Shown here: positions 52,677 to 61,641 of the stretch, one piece after another
How the letters are laid out: every line of letters starts with the position of its first letter
Numbering within the stretch: the stretch's first letter is position 1
From: Paenibacillus massiliensis subsp. panacisoli DSM 21345
GTDB taxonomy: Bacteria > Bacillota > Bacilli > Paenibacillales > Paenibacillaceae
Assembly (NCBI RefSeq): GCF_000426545.1
Contig: NZ_AUFO01000001.1
Location: 558,001 to 622,000 of the forward strand
Direction of reading: 5' to 3'
DNA: 64,000 nucleotides
Notes under the pieces: model-generated
Database searches by the model: none
Seen by the model: the letters and a program-made list of their open reading frames with translations, nothing else
What the model was told of the DNA's origin: nothing
Translations under genes and position numbers: made by a program

Positions 52677-53717
52677 ATGAACATGGAGCACTTGATGCAG
52701 AACGGACTGAACCACATACTGGAAGGCAAGGACTTGAGCCAGTTCGAAGCGCGGAGCATGATGGAGCACATTATGAATGGAAAGGCCACGTCCGCTCAGA
52801 TTGGCGGCTTGCTGACAGCACTGCGCATGAAGGGGGAGACGGTCGAGGAGATTACGGGCTTCGCAGAAGCGATGCGTGGGCATGCACAAGGCGTACAGGT
52901 AGAGCAGCGTCAGCTCCTTGACACTTGTGGTACTGGGGGATCTGGTATTCATAAATTCAATATTTCTACTGTATCTGCTATTATCGCATCAGCAGCCTCT
53001 GTGAGAGTCGCCAAGCATGGTAATCGTTCGGCTAGTGGTAGAGCTGGCAGCGCAGATGTACTTGAAGCTCTAGGTGTGAATATTCATCTGAACGGGGAGC
53101 AGGCGAAGGAGTGCTTGGAGCATGTCGGTATATGCTTCCTGTTCGCTCAGCTGTATCACCCTTCTATGAAGTATGCAGCAGCTCCAAGACGTGAGCTTGG
53201 GGTCAGAACAGTATTCAATATGCTTGGTCCGCTTACGAATCCGGCAGGAGCTGATCGTCAGCTACTTGGTATCTATGATCGGAGCAAGACGGATGTTGTG
53301 GCAGCCGTGCTTCAGCGACTAGGTTCTAAACGGGCTTTGGTTGTATGCAGTCATGAAGGACTGGATGAGATTAGCATTTCAGCCCCGACGACGGTGTCGG
53401 AGCTCAGGAATGGAGATATACTGACATACGATATAGATCCCGGGCAATTGGGGCTTAGCACATATCCTCTGGAGCAGGTATTGGGTGGGGATACAGCTAC
53501 TAATGCACATATCATCCACCGTGTCCTGAACGGAGAGCAGGGACCGTATCGTGATGTAGTGTTGGCCAATGCAGGTGCCTGCATCTATGTCGCAGGTCTG
53601 GCCGATTCTTTGCAGGAAGGTGTAGCCACCGCTGCACAGGTCATTGATACAGGCAAAGCAAAGGAAAAACTACAGCAGTTAATTATGGCAACAGGAGGAT
53701 ATGAGCATGTATCTTGA
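52677..53717 (+). CDS. trpD: Anthranilate phosphoribosyltransferase
   Basis: Adds phosphoribosyl to anthranilate. A 346-residue enzyme with DTCGTGGSGIHKFNIST (PRPP site, near residue 80), KHGNRSASGRAGSADVLEAL and GPLTNPAGADRQLLG. GAGGAGGAGTAGGC precedes the ATG. Its end overlaps trpC by 11 bases. Confidence 0.97.
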   Translation: MNMEHLMQNGLNHILEGKDLSQFEARSMMEHIMNGKATSAQIGGLLTALRMKGETVEEITGFAEAMRGHAQGVQVEQRQLLDTCGTGGSGIHKFNISTVSAIIASAASVRVAKHGNRSASGRAGSADVLEALGVNIHLNGEQAKECLEHVGICFLFAQLYHPSMKYAAAPRRELGVRTVFNMLGPLTNPAGADRQLLGIYDRSKTDVVAAVLQRLGSKRALVVCSHEGLDEISISAPTTVSELRNGDILTYDIDPGQLGLSTYPLEQVLGGDTATNAHIIHRVLNGEQGPYRDVVLANAGACIYVAGLADSLQEGVATAAQVIDTGKAKEKLQQLIMATGGYEHVS

Positions 53718-54504
53718 TCAAATCGTCGTCACCAAGCACAAAGAAGTTGCGAGACTTAAGGAAAGCTTTTCTATCGCAGAGGCAGAAAGAGTGATTAGAG
53801 AGTTACCTGCTACCAAGGGCTTCGAGGCTGCGCTCTCACAAAATCGCACACGGCCTATGGGCCTAATCGCAGAGGTCAAGAAGGCCTCACCCTCCAAGGG
53901 CTTGATTCGCCCTGATTTTCATCCGTTGGACATTGCTCGTGCCTATGAAGAGGCTGGTGCAGATTGCATCTCGGTGCTTACGGATGTGGAATATTTCCAA
54001 GGGGGACCCGAGGTACTGCGCTCTATTCGAAATGCCGTCAGCATTCCGTTGCTGCGGAAAGATTTTATTATTGATGAGCTGCAAATCTATGAAGCACGAG
54101 TGCTGGGTGCAGATGCAATTCTGTTGATCGCGGCCATTCTGGAACCAGAGCAGATCGCCAGCTACCATCGCACAGCTCGTGAACTAGGTATGGATGTACT
54201 CGTGGAGGTTCATGATCGTCAAGAACTGGAAACGGTATTAGAGGTGGATGGAGCAACCCTCATCGGGGTGAACAACCGGGATCTGCGTACATTCGAGACC
54301 AGACTGGAGACGACGGAGCAATTAGCTGCCTTGGTACCGGATGATGTAACACTAATTAGTGAAAGTGGCATAGCTGGGCCGCAGGATGTAGAGTTTCTTA
54401 GAGGAACAGGAGCACAGGGGATACTGGTAGGGGAATATTTCATGCGTCAGCAGGATATCGGACGTGCTGTGCTCGAATTAATGGAAGGTAAGCTACAGCA
54501 ATAG
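53707..54504 (+). CDS. trpC: Indole-3-glycerol phosphate synthase
   Basis: Closes the indole ring from CdRP. A 265-residue TIM barrel with IAEVKKASPSKGLI (catalytic Lys), CISVLTDVEYFQGG, LLRKDFIIDELQIYEAR, GVNNRDLRTF and SESGIAGPQDV. I use ATG 53707, eight bases after AGGAGG; ATG 53701 is too close to that site. Confidence 0.96.
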   Translation: MYLDQIVVTKHKEVARLKESFSIAEAERVIRELPATKGFEAALSQNRTRPMGLIAEVKKASPSKGLIRPDFHPLDIARAYEEAGADCISVLTDVEYFQGGPEVLRSIRNAVSIPLLRKDFIIDELQIYEARVLGADAILLIAAILEPEQIASYHRTARELGMDVLVEVHDRQELETVLEVDGATLIGVNNRDLRTFETRLETTEQLAALVPDDVTLISESGIAGPQDVEFLRGTGAQGILVGEYFMRQQDIGRAVLELMEGKLQQ

Positions 54505-54644
54505 GAAAGTGGCGACAACAGCTACAGAATGAAAGCAGAACAGAAGCAACACAGAAGCAGCGCAGTAATGCTAATGATAACAGCAATGCAACGCTAATAG
54601 TATTGGGGATCATGCTTTATGAGCTTGGGGAAAGGAGCAACAGC
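54505..54644 (+). other. Intergenic region trpC-trpF
   Basis: 140 bases in the middle of an otherwise tight operon, A/G/C-rich with repeated ACAGAAGC-like words and no hairpin terminator or promoter that I can support. Confidence 0.4.
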
Positions 54645-55325
54645 ATGGAAAGGACGGTCGTAAAAATTTGTGGACTTCAAAGCGTTGAAGTGCTAAAATC
54701 TATGGTACATTTACCAGTGGATTATATCGGATTCGTATTTGCGCCAAGCAAGCGTCGGGTCACAGCACAGCAGGCGGCCGAGCTGATCCCTATTCTAAGG
54801 GAATGGCAGACGGAAGCTGCGCCGCAAAGTGTCGGCGTATTTGTTAATCCCGAGCTACAAGAGCTGAGGGAACTGCTTCACACAGCCCCGCTGGATATTA
54901 TTCAGCTACATGGGCAGGAGAGTCCTGAATTTTGCCGTGCAGTTAAGGAACAATTGGGCCTAAGGGTGATCAAAGCACTTCCTATTACGGATGGTACAGA
55001 AGCATCTGTACATAACCAGTTGGATGACTATATCGGGACTATAGATGCTCTACTGCTAGATACACATGACCCCGTATATGGGGGAGGATCGGGTCGAACC
55101 TTTGCATGGGACAGAATTCCTGCTTATCAAGACTGGGCACAGCAGCATGGAATTACACTGCTCGTCGCTGGAGGCCTGCATTCAGAGAATGTCACAGAAC
55201 TCATAGCGCTATATGCTCCTGACGGACTGGACGTATCCAGTGGCGTAGAGACAGATGGGATGAAGGATATACAGAAAATTACAAGTTTTGTGGAGAGGGT
55301 GAAGCGGCTTGACACAATATCCTGA
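54645..55325 (+). CDS. trpF: Phosphoribosylanthranilate isomerase
   Basis: Amadori rearrangement of PRA to CdRP. A 226-residue TIM barrel with VVKICGLQ (catalytic Cys), [45 protein letters not shown] and [15 protein letters not shown] 54645 follows AAAGGAGCAAC. Overlaps trpB by 17 bases. Confidence 0.95.
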   Translation: MERTVVKICGLQSVEVLKSMVHLPVDYIGFVFAPSKRRVTAQQAAELIPILREWQTEAAPQSVGVFVNPELQELRELLHTAPLDIIQLHGQESPEFCRAVKEQLGLRVIKALPITDGTEASVHNQLDDYIGTIDALLLDTHDPVYGGGSGRTFAWDRIPAYQDWAQQHGITLLVAGGLHSENVTELIALYAPDGLDVSSGVETDGMKDIQKITSFVERVKRLDTIS

Positions 55326-56505
55326 TATGAACGGACGCTTTGGGGTGTTCGGGGGCAGATTTGTGCCTGAGACCCTGATGAATGCTTTGCTTGAGCTAGA
55401 GGAGTCTTACCGGAAGTATGCAGATGATCCAGCATTTAATGCGGAGCTGAATGATCTGCTGCAGAATTATTCGGGACGGGAGACGCCACTGTACTATGCG
55501 AAGCGACTCAGTGAGCATCTCGGACAAGCCAAGATCTACCTGAAGCGTGAAGACCTGAACCATACAGGTGCGCATAAGATCAATAATGCACTGGGACAAG
55601 GACTGCTGGCACAGCGAATGGGCAAGACCAAGGTTATTGCTGAGACTGGTGCAGGGCAGCATGGTGTAGCTACAGCGACTGTGGCTGCATTGCTTGGGCT
55701 GGAATGCAAAGTCTTCATGGGCGAGGAGGATACCGTTCGCCAGCAGCTGAACGTATTTCGCATGCGTCTGCTTGGTGCAGAGGTCGTTACTGTCACTTCA
55801 GGGACACGGACCCTCAAGGATGCCGGTAATGAAGCGCTACGTTACTGGGTTAGCCATGTGCATGATACCTTTTACATTCTGGGCTCTGCGGTTGGACCGC
55901 ATCCGTATCCGATGATGGTTCGTAACTTCCAGCGAGTCATCGGCGATGAGACGCGCCGTCAGATTCTGGAGGCAGAGGGCCGACTGCCGAATGTCGTGGT
56001 AGCCGCTGTCGGAGGGGGTAGCAATGCGATCGGCATGTTCTATCCTTTTCTGGAGGATGAGACTGTGAAGCTGGTCGGAGTAGAGGCAGCAGGTAAAGGT
56101 GTAGATACAGAGTATCATGCGGCTACGATGACAAAAGGGACACACGGCGTGTTCCAGGGCTCCATGAGCTATTTGCTGCAAGACCAATACGGGCAAGTGC
56201 AGCCTGCACATTCGATCTCGGCGGGCCTGGACTATCCGGGGGTAGGTCCAGAACATTCCTATCTGAAGGATATTGAACGAGCGGAATACGTACCGATTAC
56301 CGATGATGAGGCTATCGAGGCCCTGCAGCTCATGTGCCGCTTGGAGGGAATCCTGCCGGCGCTTGAATCCTCGCATGCAATCGCCCAGGTCATCAAACTG
56401 GCGCCTCAACTGAGCAGTGATGATGTTGTAGTCATTTGCCTGTCTGGACGCGGTGATAAAGACGTAGAATCGATCATTAAGTATACAGGGGGTGAGCCGT
56501 CATGA
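55309..56505 (+). CDS. trpB: Tryptophan synthase beta chain
   Basis: PLP enzyme joining indole and serine. A 398-residue protein with [19 protein letters not shown] Lys in [27 protein letters not shown] and [14 protein letters not shown] 55309 is used, with GAGGGTGAAG upstream; ATG 55327 is possible but lacks a site. Next gene overlaps by four bases. Confidence 0.97.
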   Translation: MTQYPDMNGRFGVFGGRFVPETLMNALLELEESYRKYADDPAFNAELNDLLQNYSGRETPLYYAKRLSEHLGQAKIYLKREDLNHTGAHKINNALGQGLLAQRMGKTKVIAETGAGQHGVATATVAALLGLECKVFMGEEDTVRQQLNVFRMRLLGAEVVTVTSGTRTLKDAGNEALRYWVSHVHDTFYILGSAVGPHPYPMMVRNFQRVIGDETRRQILEAEGRLPNVVVAAVGGGSNAIGMFYPFLEDETVKLVGVEAAGKGVDTEYHAATMTKGTHGVFQGSMSYLLQDQYGQVQPAHSISAGLDYPGVGPEHSYLKDIERAEYVPITDDEAIEALQLMCRLEGILPALESSHAIAQVIKLAPQLSSDDVVVICLSGRGDKDVESIIKYTGGEPS

Positions 56506-57308
56506 ATCGAATGGATGAAGTCTTCACGCGTCTGCGCGGTGAAGGGAGAACAGCGCTAATTCCTTTCCTGACGGTGGGAGACCCGGATCTGAATACGACC
56601 TTGGATATCATTCACGAGCTGGAGGAGGCCGGGGCAGATATTCTGGAGCTGGGAGTTCCCTATTCGGACCCTCTTGCTGATGGTCCGGTCATCCAGCGTG
56701 CCTCCGAGCGGGCCTTACAGAGCCAAATTACGATTCACTCGTGTCTGGAGGTTGCCAAGCAAGCGAGAGAAGCCGGGTCACAGCTACCCTTCATTCTCTT
56801 CACCTACTATAATCCTATTCTACAGATGGGATTGGAGACCTTTTTTGCAACGATTCGGACGCATGATATCAGTGGTCTGATCATTCCCGACCTCCCCATT
56901 GAGGAGGCGGAAGTCATGGGTAAGATGGCGGAAGAGGCCGATGTCCATCTCGTGCCGCTGGTAGCCCCGACATCCGATCAGCGAATTGAGAAGATCGTGA
57001 AGAATGCACGCGGATTTATTTATTGTGTATCCTCGCTTGGCGTAACGGGTGAGCGGTCCTCCTTCCATAATGAAGTGGATAGCTTCATCGCCAAAGTCAA
57101 GAGCTTCACTGATATTCCAGTTGCTGTCGGCTTCGGGATCTCTACACGGGAGCAAGTGCAGCACTTCTCGCAGATGTGCGATGGCGTCGTGGTGGGCAGT
57201 GCCATCGTGCGGCAGATTGAAGAGACTATTCCTCTGCTTCGCGAGTCTGGTAGCAGACAGGATGGACTATTGCAAATTCGTCAGTTTGTGGCACAATTGA
57301 GAGTATAA
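56502..57308 (+). CDS. trpA: Tryptophan synthase alpha chain
   Basis: Splits indole-3-glycerol phosphate and channels indole to TrpB. A 268-residue TIM barrel with catalytic Glu in [39 protein letters not shown] and [11 protein letters not shown]. The ATGA overlap with trpB fits equimolar synthesis. Last trp gene. Confidence 0.97.
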   Translation: MNRMDEVFTRLRGEGRTALIPFLTVGDPDLNTTLDIIHELEEAGADILELGVPYSDPLADGPVIQRASERALQSQITIHSCLEVAKQAREAGSQLPFILFTYYNPILQMGLETFFATIRTHDISGLIIPDLPIEEAEVMGKMAEEADVHLVPLVAPTSDQRIEKIVKNARGFIYCVSSLGVTGERSSFHNEVDSFIAKVKSFTDIPVAVGFGISTREQVQHFSQMCDGVVVGSAIVRQIEETIPLLRESGSRQDGLLQIRQFVAQLRV

Positions 57309-57315
57309 TTTTTTG

Positions 57316-57347
57316 CATTGCGCGTACGTGCTCACGTACGCGCAATG
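57316..57347. repeat. Perfect inverted repeat between trpA and hisC
   Basis: CATTGCGCGTACGTG and CACGTACGCGCAATG, perfect 15-bp arms around CT. There is no T-tract on either strand. Position suggests an mRNA-processing or stability hairpin separating trp from hisC-tyrA, or a protein site. Confidence 0.75.
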
Positions 57348-57372
57348 ATGCATCTAGAAGGGGGAAACTGGC

Positions 57373-58464
57373 ATGCAGCCAAAACAGCGTATTGTCGGTC
57401 TTCCGGTCTATAAGCCGGGCAAGCCGATTGAAGAAGTAAAGAAGGAGCTGGGTCTGAGCGAGGTCATCAAGCTGGCCTCCAATGAGAATCCATATGGAAG
57501 CTCCCCTCTAGTAGCCCAAGCGATTCAAAATGAGCTATCACAGCTGTTCTTGTATCCGGACGGGAGTGCTGTTGAGCTGACAGCACAGCTGGCTCAGCAT
57601 GTTGGTGTTCAGTCTGATCAGATTATCTTCGGGTGTGGCTCGGATGAAGTGATTGCTCTGATTGCGCGTGCTTTCTTGCAGCCAGGCGACGAGACGATCA
57701 TGGCAGATTCGACATTCTCCGTTTATAAGAGCAATGCTGATATCGAAGGAGCCACAACCATTGAGGTTCCATTGGAAAATGGGACTCATGATCTGAGTGC
57801 GATGCTGTCTCGTGTGAACGAACGGACCAAAATCATTTGGGTGTGCAATCCGAATAATCCTACAGGAACTATTGTTACCGAGGATGAGCTCACTGCTTTC
57901 CTGGATCGTATTCCACAGCATGTAATGGTCGTACTGGACGAAGCCTACTTCGAGTATGTAACCGATGCTTCATATCCCAATAGCATTCAATTGCTATCCC
58001 GATACGATAATCTTGTCATTCTTCGTACGTTCTCCAAGATCTATGGACTTGCTGCTCTGCGTGTAGGTTATGGAATTGGACGTGCAGCCGTGATCAAGCT
58101 GATCAATCAGGTGCGGGAGCCGTTCAACACGTCTCGCCTGGGACAAGCTGCAGCACGAGCAGCGCTTCAGGATCAGGCCTTTGTTGATCACTGCCGTCAG
58201 AAGAATGCTGACGGAATTATTTATTTGCAGGAGCAATTCTCGCGTCTTGGGCTTGCGACCTTCCCCGCTAATGGGAACTTTGTCTTGGTGGATGTTGGAC
58301 GTCCTTCATCCGAGGTCTTTGACGCTTTGCTGCGCAAAGGAATCATTATCCGTGCAGGCTTTAAGAAACATCCAACATTCATTCGCGTAACGGTAGGGAC
58401 TCCAGAGCAGAACGCAGCCTTTATTCATGCGCTTGAAGAGGTACTGAGAGCAGTTAAAGCGTAA
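57373..58464 (+). CDS. hisC: Histidinol-phosphate/aromatic aminotransferase
   Basis: A 363-residue class I/II PLP aminotransferase with ASNENPYGSS, VWVCNPNNPTGT, DEAYFEY and PLP Lys in FSKIYGLAALRVGYGI. In Bacillus HisC acts both in histidine and in Phe/Tyr synthesis, which explains its place in the aromatic operon. GAAGGGGGAA precedes the ATG; tyrA follows 22 bases later. Confidence 0.95.
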   Translation: MQPKQRIVGLPVYKPGKPIEEVKKELGLSEVIKLASNENPYGSSPLVAQAIQNELSQLFLYPDGSAVELTAQLAQHVGVQSDQIIFGCGSDEVIALIARAFLQPGDETIMADSTFSVYKSNADIEGATTIEVPLENGTHDLSAMLSRVNERTKIIWVCNPNNPTGTIVTEDELTAFLDRIPQHVMVVLDEAYFEYVTDASYPNSIQLLSRYDNLVILRTFSKIYGLAALRVGYGIGRAAVIKLINQVREPFNTSRLGQAAARAALQDQAFVDHCRQKNADGIIYLQEQFSRLGLATFPANGNFVLVDVGRPSSEVFDALLRKGIIIRAGFKKHPTFIRVTVGTPEQNAAFIHALEEVLRAVKA

Positions 58465-58486
58465 ATAACTGATAGGACAGATTCTG

Positions 58487-59575
58487 ATGAAAATAGCTAT
58501 AGTTGGAGTGGGGCTGATTGGCGGTTCACTTGGTCTTTGCTTTAAGGGGAAACCGGGAATCACCGTCGTCGGCCACGCTCATATGCCAGAACTCATGGAC
58601 CCCATGATTACACGAGGCGTCGTGGATACGGCTACTCTTTCGTTGGAGGAAGCAACCGAGGATGCCGATTTTATTTTTCTATGCGTGCCAGTAAGTCTGC
58701 TGGAGCATTATTTGCTCAAGCTGGCAGAGCTTCCTCTCAAGCAGGGCTGTATTATTACGGATGTCGGTAGTACTAAATCCTCGATTACCCGCCTGGCGTC
58801 TGAGACGAACCTTCAAGGAGCTTATTTTATCGGCGGGCATCCAATGGCAGGCTCGGAGCGTTCAGGGGTAACAGCAGCTTCTTCTGTGCTGTTCGAGAAT
58901 GCTTATTATGTGCTGTGTCCTGACGCGAAGGTGCCTGAGCAAGCCGTGAACGCTTTGAAGGAGCTGCTGGGCCACACGAAAGCGCAGGTTGTGACAGTAG
59001 AGCCTATCATGCATGATGATATTGTAGGTGCAATAAGTCATTTACCGCATATTATCGCAGCTTCACTCGTGAATCAGGTGCGGGCTTATGATGAGGAAAA
59101 TCCACTCTACAGTACACTGGCTGCTGGAGGCTTCAGGGATATTACGCGGATTGCCTCCAGTGATCCTATCGTCTGGCGGGACATCCTGCTTAGCAATAGG
59201 CAGGTACTACTGCGGTTACTGCGAGATTGGAATAGCCAGATCGAACGTTTTACCGAGCTGCTGGAATGCCAGGATGGTTCTGGGGTTGAGCAGGAGTTTG
59301 CGACAGCCGGAGCATTCCGTAGTGAATTGCCTGAGCGCCGTAAGGGAATGATCACGTCAACGTTCGATTTGTATATTGATGTACCGGATACACCTGGTAT
59401 CATCGGTCAGATTGCGACATTGCTGGGCGACCATCGTATCAATCTGAGCAACATGCAGATTATTGAGAGTAGGGAGGATGTGCCTGGCATCCTGCGTCTG
59501 TCCTTCCGACAGGAGGAAGCATGGAACCGGGCAAGGGAGCTCTTGCAGTCCCAAGGCCATCATGTTGTTATTTAG
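58487..59575 (+). CDS. tyrA: Prephenate dehydrogenase with ACT domain
   Basis: Makes 4-hydroxyphenylpyruvate for tyrosine. A 362-residue protein: NAD fold with IVGVGLIGGSLGL, DVGSTKSSI, GGHPMAGSERSG and HDDIVGAISHLPHII, and a C-terminal ACT domain (about 290-362, VPDTPGIIGQIATLLGDHRI) for tyrosine feedback. Only a weak site (AGGACAG) precedes the ATG. In B. subtilis aroE follows; here the operon seems to end. Confidence 0.95.
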   Translation: MKIAIVGVGLIGGSLGLCFKGKPGITVVGHAHMPELMDPMITRGVVDTATLSLEEATEDADFIFLCVPVSLLEHYLLKLAELPLKQGCIITDVGSTKSSITRLASETNLQGAYFIGGHPMAGSERSGVTAASSVLFENAYYVLCPDAKVPEQAVNALKELLGHTKAQVVTVEPIMHDDIVGAISHLPHIIAASLVNQVRAYDEENPLYSTLAAGGFRDITRIASSDPIVWRDILLSNRQVLLRLLRDWNSQIERFTELLECQDGSGVEQEFATAGAFRSELPERRKGMITSTFDLYIDVPDTPGIIGQIATLLGDHRINLSNMQIIESREDVPGILRLSFRQEEAWNRARELLQSQGHHVVI

Positions 59576-59586
59576 CTAGACATCTC

Positions 59587-59656
59587 GGGTTCATGCGGGG
59601 GTGGATGGAGGGCAGGCGGCTCGTCCATTCATTGCCTATATGGGACCCGATTTTCA
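59587..59656 (+). terminator. Possible weak terminator after tyrA
   Basis: CGGGTTCAT near 59587 can pair with ATGGGACCCG near 59640, followed by ATTTT; long loop. Confidence 0.35.
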
Positions 59657-59691
59657 ATATTAAGGAAAAAGAAAACGCTTAAAAAAGAGTG

Positions 59692-59720
59692 TTGACAAAA
59701 TGAAAACGGATACATATAAT
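59692..59720 (+). promoter_or_regulatory. Consensus sigma-A promoter
   Basis: TTGACA, exactly 17 bases, TATAAT. A perfect match to consensus, not followed by a protein gene but by a terminator about 90 bases later. Confidence 0.85.
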
Positions 59721-59726
59721 AAAAGT

Positions 59727-59819
59727 ACAGTATGGTTTCTCTCCACTCCTATCCTTTAACTAAACTACTTGAGACATAGTAGTAACCACTTAGGCCTTGG
59801 CCTAGGTGGTCTTTTTTTT
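59727..59819 (+). ncRNA. Candidate small regulatory RNA
   Basis: About 93 nt from the inferred start to the end of the T-tract. The 5' part is pyrimidine-rich and probably unpaired (TTTCTCTCCACTCCTATCC), then a small hairpin (ACTACT 59764-59769 with AGTAGT 59778-59783), then a terminator hairpin. C/U-rich single-stranded stretches in Firmicute sRNAs pair with ribosome-binding sites; here CUCC could do so. The only open frame (15 codons at 59732) has no ribosome site. Confidence 0.7.
59785..59819 (+). terminator. Terminator of the candidate sRNA
   Basis: ACCACTTAGGCC and GGCCTAGGTGGT (12 bp, one G-T) with a TT loop, then CTTTTTTTT. Confidence 0.92.
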
Positions 59820-60275
59820 GTTCTAAGGAGTCTTAAAAAAGATTTATAAAAATCCGATATTCATACTAAGGAATTCACAGGCTTGAGAAAGCATATGGTA
59901 TATTTCGAGGTAGAATCTCGAAATATATTCTAGGCTGAAGATCTCTTCTAAGGCCACGCTTAGGTCATTCCCCAAATCTATACTAAAGGTCTGTGTTAAA
60001 TTACATGATAAAAGTCTTGAGCAAAAGACCTTTGGGATGAGGCACAGTAAGGGTTTGGAAATGTTTCTGATTGTTCACATTATTTTTTCATGATTTTCGG
60101 GCTTGTTTGGAGCTTTTGACCACTGGTTTTTTGTGATACAATGAACTAGGCATTTTTGGAACCTGGTTGTTTTTTTTATTTTTATTTATATTTAGTGTGT
60201 TTCGACGGACGGATGCTCTTTTTTTGTTGATGATGTTGTTTTGTTTGTTTTCAGAAAAATATGCGGCTTGACCGC
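59820..60275 (+). other. AT-rich intergenic region before the ECF sigma gene
   Basis: No supported gene. It has a perfect 11-bp inverted repeat (TATATTTCGAG 59899-59909 with CTCGAAATATA 59917-59927), a promoter-like TTGACC/TACAAT pair (60116-60142, 15-base spacer) and a hairpin with eight T (60144-60177). T-rich runs are frequent from 60160 to 60260. Confidence 0.5.
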
Positions 60276-60298
60276 AACTTTTAATAACCTGTTCGGTA
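60274..60298 (+). promoter_or_regulatory. Candidate ECF-type promoter of the sigma gene
   Basis: GCAACTTTT and CGGTA with 15 bases between AAC and CGG resemble ECF sigma promoters (AAC -35 core, CG -10). Suggests autoregulation. Confidence 0.45.
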
Positions 60299-60358
60299 AT
60301 ACATATATAGAGTCGAACGGGGAACAGGCATGTTAGGGGCGAGGAGGCTCTCACTCGG

Positions 60359-60955
60359 ATGATGACAGATTCCCAGTTGATTCAGGAAATTAAGCAAGGC
60401 AATGTGGAAATGTATTCAGAACTCATGCGCAGGTATCAGCGTAAAATTCTGGCTTTTGTATATCATATGTTAAAAAGCTCCAACCTGGAGATGATGGCAG
60501 AGGACTTGTGCTCAGAGACCTTTTACAAGGCTTATAAGAGCCTCGGGACCTTCCGTGAAGTGGATGCATCGTTCTCAACCTGGCTGTACACAATTGCACG
60601 GAATACGGTGCTCAGCGAACTGCGTAAGCAGCGGAGCGGAAGTGTACCGTTAGAGGAAAGTGGTTATGTGCCGGTTGCACCTACGGATCTGATACCAGAG
60701 CAGGCGATCTTGCGTACAGAGCAGGTCGAGATGGTACGGGAAGCGATCAAGAATCTGCCTGAGAAGCAACGCTCCGCTTTGATTCTCAGAGAATATGATC
60801 AACTGGACTACCAGGAGATTGCAAAGATTCTCGGACAGACGGTAAGTGCTGTAAAATCTCTTTTATTCAGGGCGCGTTCAAGTGTTAAGAACCAATTGGA
60901 GCCTTATTTGTTTGAACCCGTATTTGAGGAAAGGGAAGGACTGAAGAGCCGATGA
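60359..60955 (+). CDS. ECF-family RNA polymerase sigma factor
   Basis: A 198-residue sigma factor with region 2 (about 10-85, YQRKILAFVYHMLK, AEDLCSETFYKAYKSL, FSTWLYTIARN) and region 4 (about 125-180, LPEKQRSALILREYDQLDYQ, EIAKILGQTVSAVKSLLFRA). It would direct transcription of stress or envelope genes. GAGGAGG precedes ATG 60359 (ATG 60362 also possible). Four-base overlap with an anti-sigma gene shows the regulator pair. Which ECF group is not decided. Confidence 0.93.
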   Translation: MMTDSQLIQEIKQGNVEMYSELMRRYQRKILAFVYHMLKSSNLEMMAEDLCSETFYKAYKSLGTFREVDASFSTWLYTIARNTVLSELRKQRSGSVPLEESGYVPVAPTDLIPEQAILRTEQVEMVREAIKNLPEKQRSALILREYDQLDYQEIAKILGQTVSAVKSLLFRARSSVKNQLEPYLFEPVFEEREGLKSR

Positions 60956-61554
60956 AATGCAGGGAGGCTAAGGAATTGTTCGGCAAGCTAGATCATTTGT
61001 CCGAGCAAGACCCGCGCCGCAAGATGGCTGAGGACCATCAGGCGGATTGTGAGCACTGTTCGGCAGATCAAGATTTGGGCCAAGTGAAAAGCTTGGCTGT
61101 TCAAGAGTTCGTAGATGAAGTAACTGAAGAGCAAGCAGAGCAAGTAAATCGCAGAGTCATGGAGCGGATCTACGCAGAATCTCCATGGCTAGTTCCTGGC
61201 GAAAATCGGCGTTCCAGAATCAGTCCTGCACTTCGCAGGCATGTATCGCTCTGGATTGCAGGATTTCTCGCCCTATTTTTATGCAGTTTTTTGGTGCTGA
61301 ACCTTAGCGGACGCAACGTCCGACCGACAGAGACAACCCTGCAACCATCAGGCCTGATGCCTACCGGTGTGGCTGGATCAGATTCGGCTTCATCAAGCTT
61401 TATTGTGCATGTTCCCGAAGGCCATATTGGCATTATGGAACCGATTGTAGGGAATCTGATTCCTACGTATCCGCAGTATTGGATGGTGCTGTCTGTACTC
61501 GCGGTGGCTCTGGCTCTGGTGTCCATCAGTTGGGTGCACCGAGTGAGGCGCTAG
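60952..61554 (+). CDS. Zinc-dependent anti-sigma factor (ZAS/zf-HC2)
   Basis: A 200-residue membrane anti-sigma. Cys3 and His29-x3-Cys33-x2-Cys36 (DHQADCEHC) form the ZAS zinc site that holds the sigma factor. Two transmembrane helices: about 97-117 (VSLWIAGFLALFLCSFLVLN) and 178-195 (VLSVLAVALALVSISWV), with a ~55-residue outside loop. Such proteins are often released by PrsW/RasP proteolysis; prsW is at 21.8 kb. The link is inferred. Confidence 0.87.
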   Translation: MKCREAKELFGKLDHLSEQDPRRKMAEDHQADCEHCSADQDLGQVKSLAVQEFVDEVTEEQAEQVNRRVMERIYAESPWLVPGENRRSRISPALRRHVSLWIAGFLALFLCSFLVLNLSGRNVRPTETTLQPSGLMPTGVAGSDSASSSFIVHVPEGHIGIMEPIVGNLIPTYPQYWMVLSVLAVALALVSISWVHRVRR

Positions 61555-61641
61555 GTGAACAAAGAACAAGAGATCAAATGCCAAGTATGCAGTGAGCTCG
61601 CAATATAGAAGCTGGACTAATCGAACTACGGAGGAACTACA

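Noticed and set aside
59732-59779. 15-codon open frame inside the candidate sRNA
   Set aside because: No ribosome-binding site and no amino-acid bias expected of a leader peptide.
60088-60354. 88-codon minus-strand frame before the sigma gene
   Set aside because: It arises from T-rich intergenic DNA (poly-Lys/Asn product) and has no ribosome site.
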